DNA of 36,631 nucleotides from JBPCRW01 sp050996405 (GTDB lineage: Bacteria; Acidobacteriota; Blastocatellia; Pyrinomonadales; Pyrinomonadaceae). This document shows, piece by piece, positions 16,435-24,099 of this stretch; positions within the stretch are counted from its first letter, which is position 1; each line of letters starts with the position of its first letter. Below the pieces are notes generated by a model. That model had not been told where the DNA came from. It did not search any database and was given only the letters and a program-made list of their open reading frames with translations. A program made the translations under genes and the position numbers. Location: contig JBPCRW010000147.1 in assembly GCA_050996405.1 (NCBI GenBank), positions 1 through 36,631 of the forward strand. Direction: 5' to 3'.

Positions 16435-17733
16435 TCATTTAACAATTTCATTGAGCGTTTGGAAAAATTCAGGAAACGAAACGGCGGCGCATTCCGCACC
16501 TTTGATTTCGGTTTCGCCTCTCGCAAGCAGCGCGGCGACGGCAAATGCCATCGCAATCCGGTGGTCGCCGTAAGATTCGATTTTCGCGCCTCTCAAATTC
16601 GATTTTTCAACTTTGAAACCGTCGGAAAACTCTTCGACGCTTGCGCCCATTCGTCTTAAATTTTCGACCGTCGCCTCGATTCTGTCCGATTCCTTGACGC
16701 GCAATTCCCGCGCTCCTCGAATCTCTAAGCCGTTTTCCAATTGCGTTCCGAAAACCGCTAAAACCGGAATTTCGTCAATCAAATTAGCGATAATGTCGCC
16801 TTCGATTTTGTTTATTCTCGTTTTCGGCGTAAGCGTTTTGTGTCCGCGAACCAGCAAATCGCCGACGATTTCGCCGCAAATTTCCGCTTCGTTTAAAACT
16901 TCGATGTCCGCGCCGAAATTTTGCAGAACGTCAACTGCGGCGCGGCGCGTCCGGTTCAAACCGACATTTTTTAAAACCAATTCCGAGTTTTTTAAACAAC
17001 TCGCCGCCGCCAGAAAAAAAGCCGCCGACGAAATATCCGACGGCACGGAAAAATCTTTTGCGGTTAAATTTGAATCGCCCGCAACTGTAATTCGATGAAT
17101 GTTATCTTCAAAACTTTCCGCGATATTCGCGCCGAAAAACTTCAGCATATTTTCCGTGTGATTGCGCGTCTGAACAGTTTCGATAACTTCCGTCGCGCCG
17201 TTTGCGAAAAACCCTGCAAGCAGAACACACGATTTTACCTGCGCGCTGGCGACGGGCAATTTATATGAAATTGATTTGAGCGGATTTTTGCCGTAAATTT
17301 TCAAAGGCAGACAGCCGTTTTCCGATTCGATTTTCGCGCCCATTTGAGAAAGCGGTTCGATAATTCTTTTCATCGGGCGTTTCGACAAAGATTCGTCGCC
17401 AATCAAAACCGAATCGAAATTTTGCCCCGCCAAAATACCTGACAAAAGTCTGACGGTCGTTCCGCTGTTGCCGCAGTCGAGATTTTCGAGCGGCGCGCGA
17501 AAACCGTTTTTATCGTTTCCTTTAATCCAAACGGTTAAATTTTCGCGCCGAATTTCTACGCCTAATTTCTCCAAGCAACGAAGCGTCGAAGCGCAATCCG
17601 CGCTGGTCGCAAAATTTTCGATGCGCGTTTCACCTGTCGCCATTGCCGCGAATAAAGCGGCGCGGTGCGAAATCGATTTGTCGCCCGGAAGTTTGATTTT
17701 TCCGCGAACGAATTTTGCGGGTTTTATGTTCAT
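16435..17733 (-). CDS. aroA: 3-phosphoshikimate 1-carboxyvinyltransferase (EPSP synthase)
   Basis: A 432-residue protein of normal length for the sixth step of the shikimate pathway (shikimate-3-phosphate plus PEP). Visible motifs are LPGDKSISHR (residues 15-24), LDCGNSGTTVRL, GDESLSKRPMKRI, SAQVKSCVLLAG near 163, TRNHTEN, NRTRR, DEIPVLA, LRVKESDRI near 347, and GDHRIAMA. The set GDKS, SAQVK, R-x-H-x-E and N-x-T-R matches class II (Bacillus/Agrobacterium CP4-type) enzymes. The PEP-site Gly of GNSGT is retained, not the Ala of the CP4 form. The ATG start is clear. It converges on the polysaccharide cluster and diverges from the RsbW-like gene; aroK is elsewhere at 30812. Confidence 0.96.
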   Translation of the reverse strand: MNIKPAKFVRGKIKLPGDKSISHRAALFAAMATGETRIENFATSADCASTLRCLEKLGVEIRRENLTVWIKGNDKNGFRAPLENLDCGNSGTTVRLLSGILAGQNFDSVLIGDESLSKRPMKRIIEPLSQMGAKIESENGCLPLKIYGKNPLKSISYKLPVASAQVKSCVLLAGFFANGATEVIETVQTRNHTENMLKFFGANIAESFEDNIHRITVAGDSNLTAKDFSVPSDISSAAFFLAAASCLKNSELVLKNVGLNRTRRAAVDVLQNFGADIEVLNEAEICGEIVGDLLVRGHKTLTPKTRINKIEGDIIANLIDEIPVLAVFGTQLENGLEIRGARELRVKESDRIEATVENLRRMGASVEEFSDGFKVEKSNLRGAKIESYGDHRIAMAFAVAALLARGETEIKGAECAAVSFPEFFQTLNEIVK

Positions 17734-17768
17734 TTACATTATTTTACGACGATTTGCCGCGCTCTGTC

Positions 17769-17797
17769 TTGACACGAGAGGCAATAAGCGGCTAACT
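17769..17797 (+). promoter_or_regulatory. Possible sigma-70-type promoter for the anti-sigma kinase gene
   Basis: A perfect -35 hexamer TTGACA (17769-17774) is followed 17 bases later by CTAACT, a weak -10 match. It lies in the 135-bp gap between divergent aroA and the RsbW-like gene, about 72 bp ahead of the GTG start. Only the -35 box is convincing. Confidence 0.3.
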
Positions 17798-17868
17798 TTG
17801 CTGTAATAATTTTGCAGTAATTACATTAAATTGTTTCGAGACGGCTTCGGAACGCGGGATAAAGATTC

Positions 17869-18285
17869 GTGACCGCAGAAAAAAAAGAACTTGCTTTGCC
17901 GAGCCGCATTGAAACGGTCGAAGCCGCCGCAGGCGAAGCGGTCGAATTTGCCCGAAAATTCGGGTTTGATGAAAACGCGCTTTACGCGATTGATATGGCG
18001 ATGCGCGAGGCGACGGCAAACGCCGTCAAACACGGCAACAAATTCGATGAACATAAAACGGTCAAAATAACGTTTGAAAATTTGCCGAAAGGCTTTGAAA
18101 TAATTATTCGGGATTTCGGCGCGGGTTTCGCCGTCGAAGATATTCCAGACCCGACGAACGCGGAAAATCTTTTAAAAGCCAACGGGCGCGGTATTCTTTT
18201 TATGCGGAATTTTATGGAAGAAGTCGCGTGGGAAAATCATCCAGACGGCGGCACGGTTGTAAAAATGTGCAAATTGCGCGGATGA
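17869..18285 (+). CDS. RsbW/SpoIIAB-like anti-sigma serine kinase (GHKL ATPase)
   Basis: A 138-residue protein of usual RsbW length, starting at GTG. It has the GHKL ATP-binding motifs: N-box MREATANAVKHGN (near residues 43-55), G1 box RDFGAGF near 83, and G2 region NGRGILFMRNFMEEVAW. Such proteins hold a sigma factor or other partner and phosphorylate a STAS antagonist. The next gene on the same strand encodes exactly that antagonist, so the two form a partner-switching pair. No sigma factor or PP2C phosphatase gene is nearby, so the regulated partner is unknown. Confidence 0.88.
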   Translation: MTAEKKELALPSRIETVEAAAGEAVEFARKFGFDENALYAIDMAMREATANAVKHGNKFDEHKTVKITFENLPKGFEIIIRDFGAGFAVEDIPDPTNAENLLKANGRGILFMRNFMEEVAWENHPDGGTVVKMCKLRG

Positions 18286-18356
18286 AATTTTCCTTTTCGG
18301 CGGATTTCGTCTAAAATCTGCAATCAAATTGTTACTATTAAAAACAGGAGATAAAA

Positions 18357-18704
18357 ATGGCTGAACTTAATATTTCTGAACGACAGGCGGGCGATGTGAC
18401 GATTCTCGATATGAGCGGCAAAATCACGATTGGCGAAGGCAGCGTCGCGCTTCGCACGACGATTCGACGGCTGCTCGGCGAAGGCAAAAAGAAAATTCTT
18501 TTGAATTTAGGCGGTGTCGGCTACGTCGATTCAAGCGGCATCGGCGAACTGGTTTCGAGTTTTACAGCCGTCAATAAAGAAGGCGGGCAACTGAAACTTC
18601 TTAATCTGACGCAGAAAATTCAAGACCTGCTGGCGATTACAAAACTGTTGACCGTGTTCGATACGTTTGACAACGAAGCGGACGCGCTCGCCGGATTTAA
18701 TTAA
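18357..18704 (+). CDS. STAS-domain anti-sigma factor antagonist (RsbV/SpoIIAA-like)
   Basis: A 115-residue single STAS domain. It contains GYVDSSGIGELV with the phosphorylatable serine (Ser59/Ser60), the site modified by RsbW-type kinases. AGGAG six bases before the ATG is one of the strongest ribosome-binding sites in the window, so the protein is probably made in larger amounts than the kinase, as expected for a titrating antagonist. A 71-bp gap containing an AT-rich stretch separates it from the kinase gene, so it may also have its own promoter. Confidence 0.92.
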   Translation: MAELNISERQAGDVTILDMSGKITIGEGSVALRTTIRRLLGEGKKKILLNLGGVGYVDSSGIGELVSSFTAVNKEGGQLKLLNLTQKIQDLLAITKLLTVFDTFDNEADALAGFN

Positions 18705-19003
18705 ACCATTGATTTGGTTTGACGAGAAAAAATTCCAGGTCTTTCCGGCATCCGGCAAAGGCTTGGATTTTTCGTTTTCCAAAGGCATCCATAAATTTCC
18801 GAAAAGCATCTTTACAACAGGCAAAGGCGCGGAAAATACGAAGAATGTTTAACGGCAATTCCCCTTGTCTCTTTATATTTTTCGCGCCCTTTGTCGTTTC
18901 AAGCAAATGTTTCACCGCAAAGAAAATATCTGAAAAGTTAAAATCGTAATTTAATTTTTAACTGTTTTTATTTTTCACGTCTTTGCGGCTGGAAACGCCG
19001 TTT
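18705..19003. other. Intergenic region with no convincing gene
   Basis: About 300 bp without a credible coding region; short open frames here have no ribosome-binding site or recognisable protein. Just after the STAS stop is a small AAACCA/TGGTTT stem (about 18705-18720) without a T-run. Near the right side CCGCAAAGA (18915-18923) and TCTTTGCGG (18980-18988) form a widely spaced inverted repeat, whose right arm sits 16 bp before the next ATG. I see no clear promoter. Confidence 0.5.
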
Positions 19004-20755
19004 ATGAAAAAAGTATTTTTTTTATTTTTAACCGCAGTTTTTATTCAGGCTATTTTCGCGCAGAATCCGCCGCGTTCGGTTCAAGCCGTTCAGCCATCGC
19101 TCGATTTAACGCAATACGGCGTGAAAATCGAGCCGGACAAACGATTGATTGTCGTCATGGCGACGCTCGAAGCGGGCGGAATGGAAACGCCTTTAACCGA
19201 ATCGGGCAAAATTTTTCGGCAAACTTTGCGGCAGGATTCGCAAAACGTTTCGCCGGAACTGCGGCAAAGAATAAAAAATTTTATCGAGCGTTATAAAGCG
19301 AATCACGCGACGGAGACGGCGGCGCAAATTAACGCGCCGTTTGTTTCGCTGGCTTTTGCTTTGAGTCCCGCACCCGAATTAGCCGACCCGCCGCGCAGTG
19401 AAGATTTGCCCGCCAATGTGCTGGAAATCCTTGATTTCGGCGCGCTGGCGCGCGAATTTTACGAGTCATCCGGCATCGAAGCGCGGCTGCCGGATTATGT
19501 AAAAACGTATCAAGCCGAAGGCGACAAAATGCGCGTCTCAGCCGCCGAAATGGTGACGGATATTCTCGGCTATCTGCACACGCGCCCCGAACTGACGGTT
19601 ATCGAGCGCGTCCGAACTGAAGAAAAATCGCCGAAAGACAAAAAGAAAACGGAAACTAAAATTAAAATCAACGAGCGCGAGCGGCGTTTTTTTATCGTGC
19701 CGGATTTGCTCGCTCCCTTCGGCACGATAAATTTTCGCAACATCCGCGACGATTATTACGCCGTCGTTCCGCCGGACACGAATTTGAGCGCGTCGGAAGT
19801 GCGCCGCGCGTATCTGCAATTTGTGACCGACCCTTTGATTTTGAAAAACGCGAAAGACATTGCGACGTTTAACGCGGGCATTAAACAACTGCTCGACGAG
19901 CGGCGAAAAACCGACACGGCAATTTCGCCCGATGTTTTTCTCGCCGTCTCGCGTTCGTTCGTCGCGGCGGTCGAAGCCAAACAAATCGAATCCAAAAAAA
20001 TTCAGGCGGCAACCGCCGAAGCCCGACGGAAAATTGACGCGGCGCAAACGGTCGCGGCGAAAGAAGCAATTTCCGCCGCATTAAGAAAAGACAAACAAAT
20101 TTTTGCCGATGAAACCGCTTTGAAACTTGCCGAAAATTACGAGCAAGGCGCGGTGCTGGATTTTTATTTCGCCGACCAGTTGAAAGGCTTGGAAGATTCC
20201 GGTTTTGATATCTCCGGCTCGTTCCGCGATATGATTCTCTCGCTCAATCCGGCGAAAGAATCCGCGCGATTGACGGAATTTGCCGAAGCCCGCCAGCGCG
20301 CGCTTGCCTCGCGCGGCGCGAACCTCAATAAAAATCTCGAACTGCCGAAAAAGCTGCTCGAAATTGACGAAATCATCAAAGCCAAAAATTACACGGAAGC
20401 CGACGCGCGACTGCAAAAACTTTTGCAGGAAAATCCGAACGAGCCGCGCATTTATTACACGCTCGGACGGGTGGCGAGCAGTTCCGCCGAAGGCACGTTT
20501 GACGAAGGTTTGTTGAGCGAACGACTGGGACGCGCCGCCGCTTATTACCGCAACGCGATTCTTTTGGCGAATAAAAACACCGACCCCGCATTACTGTCAC
20601 TGTCGCGCGTCGCGCTCGGCAGAATTTTGGAATTTAACGACCAGACGGATGCCGCGCTCAAAGAATACGAAGCCGCGATAAGTCTCGGCAAAATCGAAGG
20701 CGGCGCGTATAACGAAGCGGTCGCGGCAAAGGAAAAATTGACGAAAAAGCCGTAA
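19004..20755 (+). CDS. Secreted TPR-containing protein of unknown function
   Basis: A 583-residue protein from the ATG; an upstream in-frame TTG at 18983 is unlikely because the ATG begins a standard signal peptide, MKKVFFLFLTAVFIQAIFAQ, with cleavage probably after IFA. The mature protein has a long helical central part rich in Ala, Glu and Lys (residues about 300-370), and one clear TPR-like pair near the C-terminus (NYTEADARLQKLLQENPNEP, then YYTLGRVASSS and LGRILEFNDQTDAALKEYEAAI). No enzymatic motif is seen. It likely acts in the periplasm or on the envelope as a scaffold. It is followed 39 bp later by a TlpA-like gene, and the two could be co-transcribed. Confidence 0.8.
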   Translation: MKKVFFLFLTAVFIQAIFAQNPPRSVQAVQPSLDLTQYGVKIEPDKRLIVVMATLEAGGMETPLTESGKIFRQTLRQDSQNVSPELRQRIKNFIERYKANHATETAAQINAPFVSLAFALSPAPELADPPRSEDLPANVLEILDFGALAREFYESSGIEARLPDYVKTYQAEGDKMRVSAAEMVTDILGYLHTRPELTVIERVRTEEKSPKDKKKTETKIKINERERRFFIVPDLLAPFGTINFRNIRDDYYAVVPPDTNLSASEVRRAYLQFVTDPLILKNAKDIATFNAGIKQLLDERRKTDTAISPDVFLAVSRSFVAAVEAKQIESKKIQAATAEARRKIDAAQTVAAKEAISAALRKDKQIFADETALKLAENYEQGAVLDFYFADQLKGLEDSGFDISGSFRDMILSLNPAKESARLTEFAEARQRALASRGANLNKNLELPKKLLEIDEIIKAKNYTEADARLQKLLQENPNEPRIYYTLGRVASSSAEGTFDEGLLSERLGRAAAYYRNAILLANKNTDPALLSLSRVALGRILEFNDQTDAALKEYEAAISLGKIEGGAYNEAVAAKEKLTKKP

Positions 20756-20785
20756 ATCGTAAATTGTGAATAGTAAGATGAAATT

Positions 20786-20808
20786 TTTTGCCTTTTGCTT
20801 TTTGCCTT
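20786..20808 (+). repeat. Heptanucleotide tandem repeat tract (TTTTGCY)
   Basis: Three consecutive heptads TTTTGCC, TTTTGCT and TTTTGCC (20786-20806) lie inside the signal-peptide-coding part of the thioredoxin lipoprotein gene. One unit is 7 bp, so gain or loss of a unit shifts the reading frame. It resembles the short tandem repetitive heptads known from cyanobacterial and some other genomes. Confidence 0.6.
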
Positions 20809-21334
20809 GATTTTCGCGGCGTGTCGTCCGAGTGCCGCGCCCGTTTCGGTTTCCAATCGTCCAATTTCCGTCAACGGCGTTCCGCAAACAAATCTGCCGT
20901 TGCCGCCGATGAAAAATGTCGAGAATTTAAGCTGGCAAATTTCAGGCGGAAATCGGCAAACGCTCAACGATTTAAAAGGCAAAGTTGTGATTCTCGATTT
21001 TTGGGCGACTTATTGCCCGCCTTGTTTGGAAGAAATTCCGCATCTCGCCGGACTCAAAAATAAATACGCGGATTTGCAGATTATCGGGCTTCACATCGGC
21101 GGCGACGAAGACAAACCGAAAATTCCGGCGTTTGTCGAAAAGCTGAAAATGAATTACCCGCTCGGCTTTCCGCAGGACGAATTGACAGACGTTTTATTTG
21201 GCGGCGACGACCGCATTCCGCAAACTTTCGTATTTGACAAAAACGGAAAACTTGTCAAAAAATTTGTCGGCTTCGACGCGCAAATAAAATCCGAATTGGA
21301 TGCGGCGGTCGAGCAAGCATTAGAAAACAATTGA
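20795..21334 (+). CDS. TlpA/ResA-like thioredoxin-fold lipoprotein, 5' end frameshifted
   Basis: From the TTG this is a 179-residue protein with a thioredoxin fold: VVILDFWATYCPPCLEEIPHL (redox site Cys74-Pro-Pro-Cys77) and the cis-Pro segment RIPQTFVFDKNGKLVKKFVG. TlpA/ResA proteins reduce disulfides in the periplasm, for example in cytochrome c maturation. The start is odd. The reading frame begins MLFALIFAAC, a lipobox-like end of a signal peptide with no basic n-region. A good ATG at 20778 lies out of frame and is stopped after 10 codons. One extra base in the T6 run, or one extra heptad of the TTTTGCY tract, would give MKFFAFCLLLFALIFAAC, a standard lipoprotein signal. So the gene is either phase-off, or carries a real or assembly frameshift. 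Confidence 0.8.
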   Translation: MLFALIFAACRPSAAPVSVSNRPISVNGVPQTNLPLPPMKNVENLSWQISGGNRQTLNDLKGKVVILDFWATYCPPCLEEIPHLAGLKNKYADLQIIGLHIGGDEDKPKIPAFVEKLKMNYPLGFPQDELTDVLFGGDDRIPQTFVFDKNGKLVKKFVGFDAQIKSELDAAVEQALENN

Positions 21335-21519
21335 CAATTTCAGCTTATTTTTCGCGCGGGTTGAAAATCACAAAACCTTTTTCGTGATTGAAATAAACGG
21401 CGCAGAAAAGACAAATCGGCAGCAAGCTGTTTCCCTCTCGATTCCGGTCTTCATTGACTGTAATTATTATCAGCAAATCATAAAAATTTTCATCACCGAT
21501 TCGCAGAGAATTTAGACGA
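21335..21519. other. Intergenic region between tlpA-like gene and IS remnant
   Basis: 185 bp with no gene. AATCAC and GTGATT near 21365-21395 could form a weak stem downstream of the thioredoxin gene but without a T-run. Nothing else is recognised. Confidence 0.4.
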
Positions 21520-22464
21520 ATGCGAATCAGTAGTTGAAAAGACAGACAAACAGGTTGATTGGTAGAATTTTCTTACCATGGAAAATCAACTAATCGAACT
21601 TTATTTGTTTGTCTGCCGGATTTACGATACCCATTTCGCCGCCTGTTTCGGGCGCGCAAGCAATAATCGAAATCCGAAATTTACTGATCAGGAACTTGTT
21701 TGCATCCGGTTTTTCGGACATTTGAACGAAAAATTCAACAAATAGCGAATTTACGATTTCATCCTTGACTATCGGGCTGATTGGTTTTCTCATCTGCCGA
21801 GTTATCAAACTTTCTGTTACCGACTAAATCTGCTTGAGGCGACTTTTCAAAGCATCGGAGCGGAATTATTCACGCATCTTCGCCCTGCGCCGAAACCCCT
21901 GAACTCGACCACCTGATTAATTCGACTCGCGTGATGCCTGCTCAAAACGGACACGCTTTCGCCGCTGAAGCTGCCCGCGAAGCAGCGGATGTCGGTTATT
22001 GCGCCGCGAAAAAGACCTGTTTTTCATGGTGTCCGTCCGCACTGCGTTGCCGAAAGATGCTTTGCCCGCCTTCTCGTCCCTTCGCAAATCTGGTTGTGTG
22101 AAGCCTTATATCACGATTCACGAGCCGCTCGTGAGCAATTCCTCGAATTGCCGAATACCGCTTTGATCGCCGATCCTGCTTATCCTGAATCCGAATTTGA
22201 AGAATCACTCAAGCGGCAAAACACTCGCCTTCTAACCATTTGCAAAAAGCCGAAAGGCAAAGAGCTGACTAAATTTGAAAAATATCACAATCGCCTGATC
22301 AGCAAATTCTGCCGTGCCGATTGAAAGTCTTTTCAACTGGATTGACGAGAAAACTCAGATTCAAACCGCTTCCAAAGTTCGCTCCGCCAACGCCTTGATG
22401 ATACACTGTTGGGGAAAACTCGCAGCCGCTTTCTTTTTACTCGTTTTCAACTACTGATTCGCAT
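21520..22464 (+). mobile_element. Decayed insertion sequence with intact 21-bp terminal inverted repeats
   Basis: The left end (21520-21540, beginning ATGCGAATCAGTAG) and right end (22444-22464) are exact 21-bp inverted repeats, giving an element of 945 bp. Inside is one transposase gene broken by stop codons and frameshifts. The transposase stop codon TGA overlaps the right inverted repeat, as in many compact IS elements. No target-site duplication is evident just outside the ends (GACGA on the left, AAAAT on the right), so it is either old or was altered after insertion. It sits in a gene-poor gap between the thioredoxin gene and the response regulator gene. Confidence 0.85.
21578..22457 (+). 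pseudogene. DDE transposase pseudogene (IS4/IS5/IS982-like group)
   Basis: Reading through several frames gives a continuous transposase-like protein of about 290 residues. It starts MENQLIELYLFVCRIYD, continues NPKFTDQELVCIRFFGHLNE, hits an in-frame TAG, then RIYDFILDYRADWFSHLPSY, a TGA, a shift to LINSTRVMPAQNG and GYCAAKKT, another shift to FHGVR, ALYHDSRAAREQF and TALIADPAYPESEF, and a final shift to PIESLFNWIDEKTQIQTASKVRS. At least two stops and three frame changes make it dead. The first catalytic Asp appears as Asn (LINSTRV where such proteins have D-S), while the second Asp (IADPAY) and the Glu (PIES) remain. Family assignment beyond DDE is not certain. Confidence 0.8.
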
Positions 22465-22471
22465 AAAATAG

Positions 22472-22497
22472 AAATTAAAAATTTAAATTTTTAATTT
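22472..22497. repeat. 26-bp perfect AT-only palindrome
   Basis: AAATTAAAAATTT is followed directly by its reverse complement AAATTTTTAATTT with no loop. It lies 8 bp outside the IS right end and 10 bp before the next inverted repeat. It may be a cruciform-prone site; the function is unknown. Confidence 0.6.
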
Positions 22498-22506
22498 TCA
22501 GGTTGT

Positions 22507-22574
22507 TGTGCAGAAGCCCGCATAAAATAAAAACGCACTTATTTACATCCCTACCTCGTGCGGGCTTCTGCACA
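22507..22574. repeat. 68-bp inverted-repeat element with 16-bp perfect arms
   Basis: TGTGCAGAAGCCCGCA (22507-22522) and TGCGGGCTTCTGCACA (22559-22574) are exact reverse complements, separated by a 36-bp AT-rich spacer. The 36-bp loop and lack of a T-run argue against a simple intrinsic terminator, although it lies 20 bp downstream of the response regulator stop codon and could still slow or end transcription. The structure fits a REP/MITE-like mobile repeat. Confidence 0.7.
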
Positions 22575-22593
22575 TTTTTGCATTAGCTGCTAA

Positions 22594-23988
22594 TTATCTC
22601 GTTTCCAAATCGTATTCGCGCAGGCGGCGGTAAAGCGTCGAAGAGGAAATTCCCAAAAGTTCGGCGGTTTTGCCGCGATGCCAGCCGGTTTTTTCGAGGG
22701 CTTTGATAATCTGCTGTTTTTCGACTTCGTGCAGAGCCGTCGGCGCAAAGGCGTTATGAAATGAATTCGCGCCCGCGTCCGGCGGCGAATTGTAGCTGAC
22801 CGAAACGCTCGGTTCGGTCGTTCGATAGACGACTTCGGGCGGTAATTCTTTCGTCGTGATTTTACCGTTATCGGCAAGCAAAACGGCTCGTTCCAGACAA
22901 TTGCGAAGATGGCGCACGTTTCCCGTCCAGCTATATGACAAAAGCGCGTCAACGGCGGACGGCATTAATTCAAGCGAGCGTTCGCCGCTGATTTTTTTCA
23001 AAATATGTCTGGCGAGCGGCTCGATGTCTTCGCGTCGTTCACGAAGCGGCGGCACGTTTATTTCAAAACTGTTGATGCGATAAAGCAGGTCGGCGCGAAA
23101 AACCCCGTTGTTGACCGCGTTCATCGGATTGCGGTTTGTGGCGGCAATCAGCCGCACGTTGACTTCGACTTTGCGGAGTCCGCCGACGCGGAAAAACGAT
23201 TTCGTCTCCAGCGCGCGCAGCAATTTCGATTGCAATTGCAAAGGCAGTTCCATCAGTTCGTCGAGAAAAAGCGTGCCGCCGTCTGCAATTTCAAAAAGTC
23301 CCAATTTGCGCCCGCGCGCGCCGGAAAACGCTCCGGCTTCGTGTCCGAAAAGTTCTGATTCGAGAAGATTATCCTGCAGCGCGGCGCAGTTTAAATCAAC
23401 AAACGGCGCGTTGGCGCGCGCGGAAAGGCGATGCAGAGATTGCGCGATAATTTCTTTGCCCGTGCCGCTTTCGCCCGTAATCAAAACGGAAGTGTCCGAC
23501 GGCGCGACACGCCGCACGAGCCGCAGAATTTCCTTCATCTGCGCGGATTCGGCGATGATTTCCGTCTGCGGTTCGGTGGCGCGTTCGAGTTGGGCGCGAA
23601 GACGTTGATTATCAATTTTGAGCTTTTGTTTTTCGGATGCCTGCGTGACTAAAAGAGCGAGTTCGTTAATGCGATACGGTTTTGTCAGATAATCATACGC
23701 GCCGAGTTTCATTGCTTCGATTGCCGTTTCGACCGTCGCCTGTCCGGTCAGCATAATCACTTCGGGCGGATTCTGGCGTTTGTCGCGCAGGCGGCGCAGC
23801 AGTTCGATGCCCGAAAGACGCGGCATATTGATGTCGCACAACACGACATCGAAATCTCTGGCTTCGAGCGCGTGCCACGCGGCTTCGCCGTCCGAAGCGA
23901 CTTCGACTTCGTGACCGGCGCGGCTTAATTCTTTTTGAATCACCAGCCGCAGATTATTTTCGTCGTCAACAACTAGAAGTTTCGCCAT
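22594..23988 (-). CDS. NtrC-family sigma-54-dependent response regulator
   Basis: A 464-residue three-domain protein. The receiver domain (1 to about 120) has the acidic pair D8-D9, the phospho-acceptor D52 (LCDINMP) and TKPY with the conserved Lys. The AAA+ domain has Walker A GESGTGKE near residue 172, the sigma-54 contact loop as GAFSGA near 218 in place of the usual GAFTGA, Walker B GGTLFLDE, and the R-finger region FRADLLYRINSFEINVPPLRER. The C-terminal Fis-type helix-turn-helix reads GKTAELLGISSSTLYRRLREY. It would activate sigma-54 promoters when phosphorylated, most likely by the kinase encoded immediately upstream. The targets are unknown. Confidence 0.95.
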   Translation of the reverse strand: MAKLLVVDDENNLRLVIQKELSRAGHEVEVASDGEAAWHALEARDFDVVLCDINMPRLSGIELLRRLRDKRQNPPEVIMLTGQATVETAIEAMKLGAYDYLTKPYRINELALLVTQASEKQKLKIDNQRLRAQLERATEPQTEIIAESAQMKEILRLVRRVAPSDTSVLITGESGTGKEIIAQSLHRLSARANAPFVDLNCAALQDNLLESELFGHEAGAFSGARGRKLGLFEIADGGTLFLDELMELPLQLQSKLLRALETKSFFRVGGLRKVEVNVRLIAATNRNPMNAVNNGVFRADLLYRINSFEINVPPLRERREDIEPLARHILKKISGERSLELMPSAVDALLSYSWTGNVRHLRNCLERAVLLADNGKITTKELPPEVVYRTTEPSVSVSYNSPPDAGANSFHNAFAPTALHEVEKQQIIKALEKTGWHRGKTAELLGISSSTLYRRLREYDLETR

Positions 23989-23996
23989 AAGTTTTT

Positions 23997-24099
23997 AGAG
24001 TCCAGAGTCCGAAGTCTAGAGTCTTGAGTCAAGAATCGAATGTCGCAAGTTAAAATCTTTTGGTTTAGACTTTGGACTTTAGACTCTGGACTCAGGACT
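23997..24099. repeat. Inverted heptad-repeat hairpin between kinase and regulator genes
   Basis: The left arm (23997-24030) is made of successive 7-bp units of AGTCNNR type (AGTCCAG, AGTCCGA, AGTCTAG, AGTCTTG). The right arm (24068-24099) holds the complementary series. The core AGAGTCCAGAGTC pairs with GACTCTGGACTC. A roughly 37-bp loop separates the arms. It fills the space between the kinase stop codon and the regulator start codon, so the shared mRNA would carry a long stem there. Confidence 0.65.

Noticed and set aside
16435..17733. Glyphosate-insensitive EPSP synthase of CP4 type
   Set aside because: Class II motifs are present, but the key PEP-site residue is the usual Gly (GNSGT), not the Ala of the CP4 enzyme, so tolerance cannot be claimed.
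18667..18949. Two short plus-strand open frames after the STAS gene
   Set aside because: Lys/Phe-rich, no ribosome-binding site, overlap each other and the STAS stop region; likely non-coding.
19538..20047. 169-codon minus-strand frame within the secreted TPR gene
   Set aside because: Arg/Phe-rich composition typical of reverse frames of GC-rich codons; no start signal.
21989..22324. 111-codon open frame taken as an independent gene
   Set aside because: It reads as the central part of the broken transposase, continuous with the pieces on both sides in other frames and enclosed by the terminal inverted repeats.
22507..22574. Simple rho-independent terminator for the regulator gene
   Set aside because: The loop is 36 bp and no T-run follows the stem on the minus strand; kept as a repeat element with possible secondary effect on transcription.
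23997..24099. CRISPR-like array
   Set aside because: The repeated unit is only 7 bp and varies, with no spacers; it is a heptad repeat with inverted arms.
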